Below are positions 24,172 through 36,158 of a DNA stretch of 64,000 nt, in pieces. Origin of the DNA: Serpula lacrymans var. lacrymans S7.9 (taxonomy: Eukaryota > Basidiomycota > Agaricomycetes > Boletales > Serpulaceae); the NCBI RefSeq assembly GCF_000218685.1, contig NW_006763293.1:1547968-1611967 (forward strand), read 5' to 3'. The notes under the pieces were generated by a model, which saw only the letters and a list, made by a program, of their open reading frames with translations, made no database searches and was not told where the DNA came from. Both the position numbers and the translations under genes were made by a program. Every line of letters starts with the position of its first letter. Within the stretch, counting starts at the first letter, position 1.

Positions 24172-25800
24172 ATGTCGCGACCATTGGTAGAAGCTCAGGC
24201 GAGCCAGGCTGAGCTGGAGGACGAGGAGGCAATCAGCGCTACAGGTGAAGGTGATGAAATAATGGAGGAAGTCGACGACCAGGAGGGTTACAGTGAGTGT
24301 CTCAAAACTTTTTCTGGTTTACCAGCACCTGCTCTCCATTTTCGGCTCTCTGTCCATCGTGCCATCGTTTATGATAGAGCCTGAACGGGATACTGACTCT
24401 TTTCTAAATATCTCGCAACGTCAGCATCTTCGACTCCTACGTCGACTCTCACGTGGATCAGTTGGTTCTGCTCCTTGCCCGGCCATGAGTACTTTTGTGA
24501 GGTATCGGAAGACTTTATCGAGGATGATTTCAATCTTACGGGCCTAAATGTAATGGTTCCATTTTGGAAAGAGGCGATGGATATGGTGCTGGACGTGGAG
24601 CCTGGTGAGTCTACTAATCGCGTTAAAATTTCTGCCCACCATCTAACTTCAAAGTGAAACCCAGACGAGGACACATCAAAGATACCCGACGTCTCAATCG
24701 TCGAGGCATCAGCAGAGCTACTCTACGGCCTCGTCCACCAGCGCTACATACTCACACGCGCAGGTTTGCAAGCAATGGTCAATATTCACGCCGATTCGCA
24801 TTAGATTGACTGATCTCAAGCAGCGAACAGGTCGATAAATATGAAAACTCTGTATTCGGTGTCTGTCCCCGTGTCTATTGCGTAGGATGCAATGTCGTCC
24901 CATGTGGACGCTCAGACCTACCAGGACTAGATACTGTCAAGCTGTTCTGCCCCAACTGCAACGACATCTACACCCCACCAAGTAGCCGCTTTCAAGGCGT
25001 TGATGGTGTGTCCCGATTAGCCTGCTGGGAGGTGACGTTGATCGATGGACTGATATTCTTTTTTATGAGTGATTTAGGGGCTTTCTTTGGGACGACTTTC
25101 TCCCACCTTTTCTTCCAGAGCTACCGCGAGCTGGCCCCTGCGCCATTCTGGAAGCCGCCCTCGTCTGCTGGGTCGTCTCTTTCCCCCGGGCGCTCCCCGC
25201 GGAACGGGTCGGGGAGCAGCGCCTCCCGACCTCCGCCGTTCGTGAACCCGAATCAGTACGGCGGGCAAAAGCGCGCGGCGGGTAATGTGTATGTTCCTCG
25301 GATCTATGGCTTCAAGGTGAGCGACCGCGCAAAGTGTGGGCCGCGGATGCAGTGGTTGAGGCTTCGGCCGGAGAGCCCGGAGGAGCTGGATATGGTGGAT
25401 TGGCGGGGGAGATGGATAGATGAGGAGGACGATTACGAGGATGAAGATGAAGATGAGGAAGATGAGGATGATAGACAGATGGAAGATTTTGATCCGGTAT
25501 GAGATTGAGTTTGTACTATCCTTATTATAGGGTGGGAGAGCTGACGATATGCTGTGTTTGTAGGATGCTGTGGATGAAGAAGATGATGATGAGGAAGAGG
25601 AGGAGGAAGAAGATGGGATTCCTGATAGATCGATGGGTCATTATCGGGGGCAGCAGCATGCTGATTCGCTGCGTCCGCCAACACCCATCCACCTACCCTC
25701 ATCTGCACGGACGTCGCCGACGGCTGCACCTCTGGATGAGAATGCAGCTGCAGCAGCCCTCTCGCGGGGAGGAGGCAAAGTAAAAGTTGTGCGGTACTAG
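24172..25800 (+). CDS. casein kinase II regulatory (beta) subunit
   Basis: Six exons: 24172-24292, 24425-24604, 24665-24777, 24831-25005, 25078-25496, 25564-25800; 414 residues. The body is unmistakable: [42 protein letters not shown] and the zinc motif with C150, C155, C178 and C181 (CPRVYC, then CPNC), spacing identical to CK2 beta of other eukaryotes. [19 protein letters not shown] is the dimer-contact region; [11 protein letters not shown] follows. Between them sits a Ser/Pro/Gly-rich insert (about residues 210-250), and the tail is a long Glu/Asp run, as in fungal Ckb1 but longer than the ~215-residue animal protein. The subunit dimerises and docks two catalytic CK2 alpha subunits. The exon 4 acceptor is set at 24830 because GLQAM then continues directly into [10 protein letters not shown]. 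Confidence 0.95.
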
Positions 25801-26134
25801 GAGCTGGGCGGAATAGCTTGCTGCAATACATTCACTACTATCCAAAATCTCTGGGTTTTTCTCATTGTCCCAATTTTCCCTTTTATTATTGTCTCATAGT
25901 GGTCACAGTCATATCATAATAGAGAACATAGTGTAAACCCTTGTACTATAACAGTACTAGCCCCAATACCGACAATCTGTGCAGTGGGACAGGAAGGCAC
26001 AGGCGTGAGAAAGCATGTGAGGATGGAACTATACAGGCTCAAGCCACAGGAGCGAGTGTCACGCGTGACGATTACACCTTGAATTTGCCGAAATCGTCCT
26101 CAGCAACAGCGTATACCTCAAGACCGTCAAGATC
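25801..26134. promoter_or_regulatory. short intergenic region upstream of the eL36 gene
   Basis: 334 bp between the CK2 beta stop and the eL36 start. Poly-pyrimidine runs near 25855-25900 are usual for ribosomal protein promoters. No other element identified. Confidence 0.35.
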
Positions 26135-26638
26135 ATGGTGCGAAGCAGTATGTGTCGTTTTTGTACTGTTGGGAAGGGTTGTGGATGCTGAATGAATGTT
26201 CGATGGGGCTGTAGACCTCCGTTACGGGCTCAACAAGGGCCACCCTACCACTCCTATCGCCCAGGTGCCGCGTCCCAGTCACCGCAAGGGTATCCAATCG
26301 ACCAAGACCAAGTTTGTGCGGTCTGTTGTTCGGGAGGTTGCTGGATTCTCGCCGTATGAGCGACGAGTTATGGAGTTGTTGCGAAACTCGAAGGTGCGTG
26401 AAAATGATCTTTGCATCAAGGCACGGTAAATTGAGTACTATTTTATCGTTGTTTACAGGATAAAAAAGCAAGAAAGCTAACAAAGAAGCGGGTGCGTGTC
26501 TATTTCTCGAATATGGTATGCTACGTAGCGCTAGTGTGCTAATTGGTGTGACCTGTCTAGCTGGGGACGCTTCTGCGATCGAAACGCAAGCTGGAGGAGT
26601 TGAGCAGCATTATCCAGGAGAGCAGACGGGCGCACTAA
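26135..26638 (+). CDS. RPL36: 60S ribosomal protein eL36
   Basis: Four exons: 26135-26147, 26215-26393, 26459-26491, 26561-26638; exactly 100 residues, the family length. Exon 1 is 13 bp (ATG GTG CGA AGC A) and joins to give [17 protein letters not shown]. The rest holds [47 protein letters not shown] and [14 protein letters not shown], all conserved eL36 blocks. It is a structural protein of the large subunit. The micro-exon start followed by an early intron is typical of fungal ribosomal protein genes and is easily missed; an ATG at 26196 lies inside intron 1 in the downstream frame and would give a wrong N-terminus ([11 protein letters not shown]). Confidence 0.96.
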
Positions 26639-27339
26639 AAAGATGTGGCTGGCATCTATATGCATTGGGATTTCCGGGTCGATGGAGAATCGAAAGGAGC
26701 CTATACAATTGACCATGCTATATGCCCCTTATTGTAACGTTTCATGCATTGAAGACTAACACCATGTTACGATATTCCGCGATGGAGTGAGAGCTTCGGC
26801 ACCGTCAGATGTGGATGGGGTGCATCATGTGGATATGTCTGAATGGAGAGCTGGACAGATGAGATGGTGATGACGCCAGTTGTCCGGACAGTCGGTGTGA
26901 GACGCGATCTTTGGGCAATGCCGCACAGCCGGGAAACACGTCGAGTCAATTGCGGCATGAGTTCGGCAGCGGTCGAGCGGGCGTCGGCCTCGGAGGGCAG
27001 CGTGGACACGTCTCGCTAGGAGATGTAGCGATGGCGCAGTAGTCTTTCTGCTGCAGATGCACAGTCCGCAGTGCACATCCACAGTCGACGTCCATAAATA
27101 CAAAATATTCTGTCACCCGACTTTGGGAGAGAGGATGCTGGGAGAGAGACGCTGATTGGCCGGTATGTCACGGAAAGCGGTGTGTAAAGGAGGTTTCGTA
27201 AGTGAGCAAGTGCCGTAGCGCCGTCGGGTATTGGTGATGTTTGATTACGTATGCTGATGAACAGGAAGGTGTTGACTTTTGACTGTATTTTTCCTCATAT
27301 ACCTGTTCGTTATTTCCATTCCTTTGCCTGCGTCTCTTC
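26639..27339. other. intergenic, 701 bp
   Basis: Downstream of eL36 and upstream of the VTT-domain gene. Short ORFs only; no repeat, tRNA or snoRNA signature recognised. Confidence 0.45.
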
Positions 27340-28896
27340 ATGTCCCTCGCTGTGCCACATCCCCCTAACCGATCCCGTGCATCGTCTACAAACGTACGCC
27401 CTCCTCTGACCATAGACACCCTCGGTCGCAGGCGCTCTTCGTCGTTGGTCCACCTGCGTCCCTCAACCCTGCCACAGCCATCGCATCCAGCTCCCCTCCA
27501 GCCCAACGACATATCGCCTCGCGTGCCCTCGCCCCAACCATCTCCTTCCATGCTCGCCGTTCTTGCTTCTCGATGTCTTGACTTGCTCCACGTGCCCAAA
27601 AACCATTCCGTCATGTCATCCGGTCCATCTTCTCCTCATTCGATATCAGACGAAGACTCCATTCTTCCCATCTCCGCATCGTCTCAGCAGACCTCCTTTG
27701 GTGATGTCTTTGGTGAGAAAGAGCTTTCCAGAGTAAATACCGCTTGGTGGCATCGTGTTCCTTCCGTTCGTACCACCCGCTCTATGTGCCTGTCTTTGCC
27801 TATCTGATTTGCTCGCAGGTACATATTCCAATACTTGTAGTCATCCTCCTTTTCCCGCTTTCAACAGCACTTGTTCTGTTCTGTCTGTCCACTCTTCCAA
27901 TTTCCGTGTCGTGGCCGCACAACCTGCCAGAGCTTGCTCAGCTCGGAAGAGAGCTGCATGCTTATTCACGGAGTGGTTCTGGTCCTTTTGCGCACGTCAT
28001 AGGCGTCCTTTCAATAACAGCTGTGTGGAAACATGCTTGGTCCGTACCAGGAAGTGTCCTCTGGGTGAGTCACCAATCTTTTTCTTCTAGTTTTGTACCC
28101 GGTTATGTTGCTATTCCGAACCGATCGCTAACTTGATGTTAATCTAAGAATGTATTGGCTGGAGCTCTATTTTCCCCAGCCCTTGCAACACTGCTGCTGA
28201 CGGCCTTGACGACGATTGGCTCACTTCTGGCTACACTGCTGTCAACGCCTCTTGCACCGTTCCTGACGCGCTTATTGCCGCGTGCTCTGGATATGACGCG
28301 TAACGCGCTCGAAGGAGAGTCGAGCGTTAGCACCGGGGCCAAGTCCAAGTCATCTGCGTGGGTGCGCCTCTCTGTGCTACGACTTATAGGCGTAGTGCCC
28401 TGGTCGGGAATTAACATTGCTTGCGGTGTATGCGGAGTGGCGATAACGGACTGTATGCTCGGTGCGTTCATTGGGTGCCTTCCGTGGACAGCAGTGACCT
28501 GCCAGGTATGTACTGCGGTCCCCCTCCTTGTTCTCAGTATGCTAAATAGCGCCATTACGTCAGATCGGGGACATTCTGCAGACGGTGGCGTCGACGTCCT
28601 CGCCGGCACAGCAGTCGGTGTCGTCACTGCTGACATCGCCTGAGATCATCGTCAAGCTCGTTCTGCTGTCGTTCCTGTCGCTTGCACCCATTTTGGGAAG
28701 AGAGCGGCTGCGGGCGCTGATCTCGTCGTCGGGGTCGCCCGATTCGGACAGCGGGGTGCCGCATCGGGAAGGAGTGGCGCAGTGGGTGCAGGAGTGGCGA
28801 TCGAAGATGCGTCTGCCACGGTCTCGATCACGCACGCGCGAGGATGATCAGAAGGAACTGGAGACTCTTGTGCAGGAGAAGCAGGGTCTTGCATGA
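27340..28896 (+). CDS. Tvp38/TMEM64-type VTT (DedA) membrane protein
   Basis: Four exons: 27340-27765, 27819-28064, 28149-28505, 28564-28896; 453 residues. The first 140 residues are Pro/Ser-rich and cytosolic. Hydrophobic segments start at VHIPILVVILLFPLSTALV. The VTT core follows: NVLAGALFSPALATLLLTAL, then the conserved re-entrant segment LRLIGVVPWSGINIACGVCG with DCMLGAFIGCLPWTAV and QIGDIL. These are the signature elements of the DedA/Tvp38/TMEM64 superfamily, some of whose members (TMEM41B, VMP1) are phospholipid scramblases; yeast Tvp38 is a Golgi membrane protein. The C-terminal tail is charged. Splice sites were chosen from phase and hydrophobic continuity; the frame closes without adjustment. 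Confidence 0.85.
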
Positions 28897-30246
28897 ATTC
28901 ATTCCAGGCTCTATCTCACGACGTACTGGATCTATTTATTAACGACGCGGCACTTTGCGCATTCGCAGCCGTGGTCTCCTCACTGACGACATCCGCGGAG
29001 AGACGTGGATTCTGCTCGAACATCAAGATACCCTTCTCACTCCATTCACACTTGCATACTCTCTTCGACTGACGCATCCCTCCATTCCTCATACATCCAT
29101 CATCTGACGCCATCTTATGACCCTGTTTTCTGTACGCTCATTTATCGACGATCGCTCTTTTACTCGAGTGGGTTAGTACATACGAGTCCTTCCATCTATA
29201 CATAGATCTATTATTTCGACACATCTCCTCTTCCTCCTTCTTATTCAACGTTATATCGTCCAATTGCACTCCTGCATCGATCTCCCATCTTTCTTTAATG
29301 CTTTCGGTGCGGTCTTAGGGGCGTAGAAGGAGGCTTTTACATGTTGATAGAGTCCAGCTGCCTCTACCATATATGCATATATATATTTCTGTTTTGTCTT
29401 TCATTTCTGGGTAGTGGGCTGTAATCTTGATTTCGGTTATCTGCAATGTGATTCAATCTGGGAACCTTGCCCAAATCTCTTGTGCTTTCACCACTACTAC
29501 ACTTGCCCAGAATGGAAACTCGGTAAAGTGCGTGTTTGCTTTGTTTCTCCTCCATGGCATTCCGACATCTTCGTCCAGACATATGTACAGCGCTACCGTG
29601 AGTTTCCTAAAGCTTTTCTGTACTAGATGCTTGTGATTGATAAAAAGTATGTTTGCATTCTATGAATGCCTTCTAGCGGCACTCCATTTTGTCCGGCCGA
29701 ATGGGTCCTTGGCTTTCGCCAGTGTACTAATATGCCACAGCTCACATAGCCATAATCTTGTGTGTCAAGATACGCACATGTCGCGATCTTTGCCACTCCC
29801 GTAACCAATACGGCCCATGGGAAGGGCATCCAGCCATGAGGTCAACGGACGCCCATATCATCGTACTGCATACCCACCCTCACATCAACGTGGCGATCAA
29901 CGTGCCTTCAGGGGACGGTTCAATAAATTTAACTACCACTCCTGGAACACTCGAGGCATACTTTTCTCCTTTGTGTTATACGGATCCGTACTCTCCTTGG
30001 CTTGCACTTGTGTACGTCCGTAGCCATTCCCAATCTTTTCAAATACCTCATCCCACTCACGCTTTGGCCATACCACACTGTAATTAGTGCCTGTGGCTCA
30101 CCCATCAGACATACTGCACCGTGGCTTTCTTGTGGCCTTTTCTTTTCCTTCGTTTAAATACCTTCTCTCTGAACTTCCTATTGTACCTTCCTCAAGTCTG
30201 TGGCAAAGGACGTATGTCTGGGACAGGACACTCTCTACACAGAGAC
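28897..30246. other. 1.35-kb intergenic region
   Basis: Contains an AT tract near 29370-29390 and several ORFs under 110 codons without family pattern. The 109-codon frame ending at 30087 is the best of them but is unsupported. The region may include untranslated exons of the next gene: a good acceptor (CTACACAG) lies 6 bp before its ATG. Confidence 0.4.
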
Positions 30247-31475
30247 ATGAGCTACAGAAAGCCCGTTCCTAAATTTATACCCTCCCCACCACCTTCACCC
30301 CCGTCTTCGCCTGGCTCGCCGTTCAGGCGACTTTCCCTCACACTTGCGTCTGCCATGAATAATGATCAGCCACCGGTACGTGTCTTCTTGGTAAAATTAC
30401 AATTGAAACCATGTCCGCTCAAGCAACGCATCCTGGACAGATGCCTGCAGACTGGCGGGATGTGATTGACCGTGCGGTATCTGGCAGGACGCCGAACGTT
30501 CACACGTCGCCAAGCACGTGTACGAATACCCCCAACATCAACACGCTCGTCATAGCCAACGATGATGGCAAAGAGCACTATTCGCCTACCGTCACCGTAT
30601 CGGTATGGGACTATGCGCTTTGATTGAAACACGTTGCTAAGCTGATGCCGTTATCCATCTAGGAGCTCGAGACTTCTGGAAGCATGACACTTGCTCCCCC
30701 TTCCGATTGTGATGATTATGACCCTGCGTCCCGCCCAGAGTCGCCAACGCCGTGGTCGACCATCCCACGCACGACTGTCAAACGTAAACAACATGCGGTG
30801 AGTTATGAATGGGTGTCTTGTATCCGATTATGGCTTTGCTTATCTCTCTTTCCATCTAAGGATTATCGCCCACCTACACCTCCGCTCCCTACCCAACGGA
30901 GAAGATCACGGTCGTCGAATGCGGCGAGCTTTGATACCCGTACCTCGCCAGCGCCGTCTATGATATCTCATTTGGTATGTCTCTCATCTTATCAATCTCT
31001 CGAAGCATCCTTATGAAACGTCTTTCAGGTGCCCCGTGACCGCTCGTTCGTCGAAAGCTCGCACCATCGTCGACCAAGCTTGGTATCACCGCCTACCCCG
31101 CCCACGGAGTCATCGATACATGATGCGACCACGTTGGTGTTCCAAACAGAGAAGAGCGAATCCATCAACCCGGAGCTGTCGTCGACGTGGTCCTCGACGT
31201 GTACACCTGCCCTAACCTCCCATCCTTTACCGCCATCTGGTCTGACGTTGGACGATAAATGGCCTGAAGTTAAAGCGTCTCCTTCGATTTCTTCAAATGC
31301 GGCCAGGCCGCAGTATCACCACCACGAGGAGCCCAAGATGCTTCCCAGAGCAAAGGTTGACGCTGAGCTTCCACCTTTACCTGGCTTTGGCAATGCTGCT
31401 CGTCGACTACTGGATAGCTTTGGCGCCTGGCTCAGGCGCACGGGATTCGCTATCGGCTCGGCCTTTTGCTTGTGA
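30247..31475 (+). CDS. unrecognised low-complexity protein
   Basis: Five exons: 30247-30375, 30441-30602, 30663-30797, 30861-30974, 31029-31475; 328 residues. All four introns are 54-65 bp with good GT-AG ends, and phases are all zero, which supports a real gene. The protein starts MSYRKPVPKFIPSPPPSPPS, is rich in Ser, Pro, Thr and His, has repeated P-x-P-x-PP patches (YRPPTPPLPTQRRRSRSSN) and ends with a short folded-looking segment (NAARRLLDSFGAWLRRTGFA). No domain recognised. The C-terminal amphipathic piece could be a membrane-binding helix. An upstream in-frame ATG at 30214 would add 11 residues. Confidence 0.5.
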
Positions 31476-31979
31476 CTACATGCGCTCCAACATGAGGCTT
31501 GAAGCGCTACTCTATGTTTATTTTCTTACCAAAATGTACAACTGACAGCACGATAATCAGCGATGAATCATACAAGGACTTTTTTTTTTTTTTCCCCCGC
31601 CCATCTCCTTTCTTACTAAACTACGTATGTTACATGGTACAGTTCCATAACAGTGAATAAACGAGACGAGTTGTGGAGCATGTTACTGTTACAGCGCCGG
31701 GAATGACCTTTTCGAGGGATGCCAGCTCAAGGTGCTCTGCCTTGAGGATGCCACCGGGCTCGGCAGGGAGGCGTCCCGTAAATAAGTACTACAAGCAGCA
31801 ATTATAAGCCCTTTTCACGGTTTCACCCTTGCAGCCCTTTCCCGCTTGCACTCTAACGCTCATCGTCTCCAAGCCATGAGACTCTAGAAAAACAAAGCCT
31901 TTATTTAGTTGGCTCGCCTAAAAGCAACAAACGAAACAGCCCAGCTGATTTTTGGCTTGGTCACTTTGCACCACTTTTC
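31476..31979. other. intergenic, 504 bp, with T13-C5 tract
   Basis: A homopolymer run of T followed by C lies near 31581-31598, a possible slippage site. The frame of the following gene has no earlier ATG. Nothing else recognised. Confidence 0.45.
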
Positions 31980-34386
31980 ATGGTTCAACACCCATATACG
32001 CCCGGGACTGCTCCCACTGGGCGCGAGATATTCGAGAACTGCTTTTCGGGCGCTCAAGAACGCCCGTTTATACCCCGTCTTAGGTCCGATCCTGTATCAC
32101 ATCACCCACTACCACATAGTCTGTTGGAGTTCCGCGAGGAGGAGGGAAGAGAGGAACGGGAGAAGCGATTACATGAACTGTGGAGAAAGCTTCCAAAACC
32201 AAAATATCATGAAATAGGAATAGACAGTGAACCGTCAAAGTCGAAAGACGTGTCGAGTGGAGAGCCTGCTGCGGTGTCGAGTATGACGCAGGAAAAGGCG
32301 GAGTTGATGAAGAATATGTATGATGATGAGCTTTTGGGGAGTTGTGGAGGGAATATATCGAACGGACACTCGGGCCATATAAGGTGGCCAGAGTTTAAAA
32401 AGTATGCAGAGGCGAAGGAAGCAGGTGTGTTTTGGATGTTGACATATCTCTGCGATGCATTGACGAGATGGTGGGTATGTGCCTAGAGCTGTGGTCGATA
32501 TTTCACGATGAACTCGATTTGGACGGGAATGGACATCTGGATGCTGAAGAGCTATCAGTGGCCCTTGGAAGGGCAGGTCAGTCTCTAGCTTTCATTGCGT
32601 TGAGCTGGTCATGTAACACCTCTTCGTAGGCATCACTCTTACACCGACTACATTGACGGACTTTATGATGTTCTTGACTTCTTCTCCTCACTCGCATGCC
32701 ATCAACTTTCGTGAATTCAGGGATTTCTTGCTTCTACTACCACGGAAAGTATCCGTGTCCGAAATATATCGATACTACGAGGTTTCAAAATACATGGGTG
32801 ATGATGGGAGAGGGGCAGCTCGCGTTACAATGGAAGGTATAATTAAACCATTCTCTTTTAATTTTCGTTGCTGACTTTTGGAAATGTTTCAAGGCGATGT
32901 TAGCCTCAGCGCTGAAGATAAACCTCCTCCTTTCACATTTCCTAAGCTACCACAAGAACCTTCGAGTTTGCCGGTTGGCCATACCAGTCCAGTCGATGAG
33001 GATGAAGAGGAAGGTGAATATGACGAAGAGGAAACCGAGCATCACAGTTGGCACGAGGGGCATACGGCGATCAAATTCCTGTGCGCTGGTGGAATAGCTG
33101 GGGCAGGTGGATATTTCCCAGCTTTTATGGCGGACATTACTTATATCTATTCCCGCAGTATCACGTACATGCACAGCACCGTTTGATCGCCTGAAGATCT
33201 TCCTTATCACTCGTCCACCAGAGATGGGTGGGACGGCTCTTGCGACGCCATCGGGTGCTGGTGGCTTGAAGGCTATCGCTGGTGCAGTTGCGCGCATATA
33301 TGCTGAAGGCGGTGTATTAGCTTTCTGGACGGGTAATGGTCTCTCTATAACTAAGATATTTCCTGAATCTGCGATCAAGTTCTTGACTTATGAATCCTCG
33401 GTACGTGTTTTGTTATCACGTTGTCCGTCAAAGCTTAAACTTTCTCCAAAAGAAACGTGCGTTTGCTAAATACTGGGACCACGTGGAAGACTCGAGAGAC
33501 ATCAGTGGTGTTAGTCGCTTTTTATCGGGAGGTATTGGAGGCCTCAGCAGTCAACTCAGTGAGTTTATCTCGGACTCTGTGGAGCACCTATCCTCACCAA
33601 ATCGATGAAGGCATATATCCTATTGAGACGCTCAAAGTAAGCAAATTAAATCACTTCAAGTCACATCGAAATTCATGCATCGGCGCCAGACACAAATGAT
33701 GAGCTCTACTGGAGGTCAAAAGAGGACGTTGGCTGAAGCATCGCGGCTGGTCTGGAAATTGGGTGGCGTCAGAGCCTACTATCGTGGTCTAACAGTACGT
33801 CTGTATTTATTCTCGATTCGTTCTCGTATTCACCCGCATGTAGATCGGTCTTATTGGAGTCTTTCCGTTAGTTGAACTTACCTAGGATATCATATTCACA
33901 ATCCTTACTTGATTTCACGCAGATACTCCGCCATTGACATGAGCACGTTTGAAGCCCTGAAGCTCGCTTACCTGCGTTCGACGGGTAGAGACGAGCCTGG
34001 TGTTCTGGCACTCCTTGCTTTTGGTAGTGTGTCGGGGAGTGTGGGCGCTACGAGTGTTTACCCACTCAACCTAGTGCGGACACGGCTGCAGGCGTCGGGT
34101 TCTTCAGGACATCCACAGCGCTATACTGGTATCATGGATGTAGTCATGAAGACCTATCAGAGGGATGGGTGGAGAGGATTTTATCGCGGATTATTCCCCA
34201 CATTAGCCAAGGTCAGGCCTGATAGATTTCACTTGCCCATAGAGATGCTGATCCCGTTCATTAGGTCATACCCTCAGTATCAATCTCGTATGTGGTCTAC
34301 GAGCACAGTAAACGGAGGTAAGTCGATCGCCTCCTCCTACATTATGCCTCGTTCTAATCTTTGCGGCGTACAGACTTGGTGTATAG
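31980..34386 (+). CDS. Ca2+-regulated mitochondrial carrier (SCaMC/Sal1 type)
   Basis: Twelve exons: 31980-32424, 32487-32576, 32630-32836, 32894-33106, 33159-33400, 33453-33558, 33611-33636, 33690-33794, 33844-33866, 33923-34211, 34265-34317, 34374-34386; 603 residues. The N-terminal half is an EF-hand domain: DLDGNGHLDAEE at residues 159-170 is a canonical loop, followed by INFREFRDFLLLLP, a second degenerate EF-hand site. After an acidic linker come three carrier repeats: LCAGGIAGAVSRTCTAPFDR, FLSGGIGGLSSQLSIYPIET and FGSVSGSVGATSVYPLNLVR, each with the Px[DE]xx[KR]-type signature. This is the ATP-Mg/phosphate carrier family of the inner mitochondrial membrane, gated by cytosolic calcium (yeast Sal1). 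Exons 7, 9 and 12 are 26, 23 and 13 bp. If the last intron is not spliced, translation stops at 34321 two codons earlier. Confidence 0.93.
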
Positions 34387-34574
34387 ATATCTACCTACAT
34401 TTTCATTTTCATTAATACATGTGCATAGATTACTTATACCGTCTTCACGCTCTTTACTACAAGTTGTATCGCATCGCAATTTTTTAAGATTAATATGAGA
34501 GTGTCGCCTTAGCAAGCTCACTATCTCATAAAATTGGAATCTAGTTTTATATCGATATCCTCTAAATGTCGCAT

Positions 34575-35832
34575 CTACTGCAGCCTGAGCCTGGGGAGAA
34601 GATTCAGAGCGTTACGACGGGTGACGGCATCGAGTTTTCTGGCATCGCCATTGTAGAAATTCTCTAAATTGTCTGTATACCAGCTGGCCATTTCGATACT
34701 GACCGCTGTTTAAGGTTTCAATGTCAGAACGGAAGGAACGTAGAGAAAAAGGGCATACCTGGAAAATCAGTTCCGAATAATATATGATCTAGGGGGACAA
34801 ACTTCTCCATTGCCGTCAGAGTAACCTCGTGGGCACCGAGAGCGGTCTCGTAGTAGAAGCTTTTGAAATCCTGGAGTATCTCCTCAGGGGTGAGTGTGCA
34901 GCCCATATGCTTCGAGAGAATGGCTACGCGCGCAGCGAGGAAGGGCGTACTTCCTCCGAGATGAGCAAGTATGATTTTGACATTCGGATACTTGCGTTTT
35001 CTCCCTGTCACGACGAGATGGGCAGCAGCTTTGAATGTCTCGTTCGGAACCTGGTGGAAAGGAGCCAACGATCGATGAGAGCATATATTAGATGAGTAGG
35101 CAAGTAGAATACCTCTGATATCGGTAGGCCAAGGAAATCATGTGGATAGGGTGTGGAGGAAGGCGTTTGCGCGCCGTGAAGGAACACGACAGCCTGTCGT
35201 CGATCCAGCTCCTTCCAGATAGGATCATACGAATCGTCGCCAATATACTCTAAGATGACGAGTTAATTGCGGATGCCAACGTGTTGGCAATTGCGATGAT
35301 GGCTCACTTGCATGTATACCCTCCCCATAAGAAGAGATAAGAGCGATGCCGTCTGCTTTGAGATGATCTAAAGCGTGGCAAATCTCAGATAGTGCGCCTA
35401 TCAGAGGAAGCAATTGCACAGCTCAGTACAGTGGCACAGGAGGTGAATTTCTCCTGTACCTTCGACATCGTTGAGGGTAGGAAGACATGCAAAGAAGCCG
35501 AAGCGTTCTGGATACACATTGCAGAGTTTTGCGGCATATGAGTTGTGAGTTCTTGCAAACGCGCGATTCTCAGACCCAATAGCCCCAGACGACAGTGGAG
35601 GCGGTGACAGGATGGCTGTTTGGATACCCAGTGCATCCATCGCTTTCAGGCTTAAGGTGGGATGCCATGGTAGGTTTTCCTCTGGTGTCCGCCAGCCTAT
35701 CTCACCATTTCTCTTTTTCTTTTGTTTTGCATCAAGAAAGAAATGATGATGAACATCAATACGGATGTTCTGGAAGGGAAGGTATATTTGTGAGTCTGCA
35801 TTTGACAGCGATCATGAGCTCACTTTGTCCAT
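34575..35832 (-). CDS. amidohydrolase-2 family decarboxylase/hydrolase
   Basis: Six exons on the minus strand: 35832-35824, 35769-35460, 35397-35308, 35249-35113, 35050-34759, 34705-34575; 322 residues. Exon 1 is 9 bp (ATG GAC AAA). The N-terminal beta strand carries IDVHHHFF with metal ligands H10 and H12. Later motifs are FGFFACLPTL, AVVFLHGAQ, IILAHLGGSTPF and LFGTDFP, the usual His and Asp ligand positions of the TIM-barrel amidohydrolase-2 group. Close fungal relatives include 6-methylsalicylate and gamma-resorcylate decarboxylases and ACMSD; the substrate here cannot be decided. The gene lies head-to-tail behind an SDR gene on the same strand, 326 bp apart, and converges on the carrier gene. 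Confidence 0.88.
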
Positions 35833-36158
35833 CTCGAAAAGGGACGCAGGCGAGTGCGAGGAAAATCAGGACGAAAGGAGAGGGAGAAACGTGATGCAGT
35901 CGGGACCGGATCCACGTCTTTTTAATGCGGTCAGATAGAAGAATGACCGTCCGACACTTCGATATTGGCTTTGGACAGGTTCAGCGAGGCTGGCGAGAAA
36001 GAACGCTGACTTTCCCAACGTGGCCCACGCCAGGAACGTTTTGCATTTGCGAAGCAAAACTGACAATGGACACTTTTTCATTCATCCACAGGTCGATCTT
36101 TTCATTTGCGTACATGGCTATCGATACAAACCATACATGTCGACAAACACGCACCAGC

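Noticed and set aside
26196..26429. ORF starting [11 protein letters not shown] as the eL36 start
   Set aside because: The ATG lies in intron 1; the 13-bp exon at 26135 gives the conserved [13 protein letters not shown] start.
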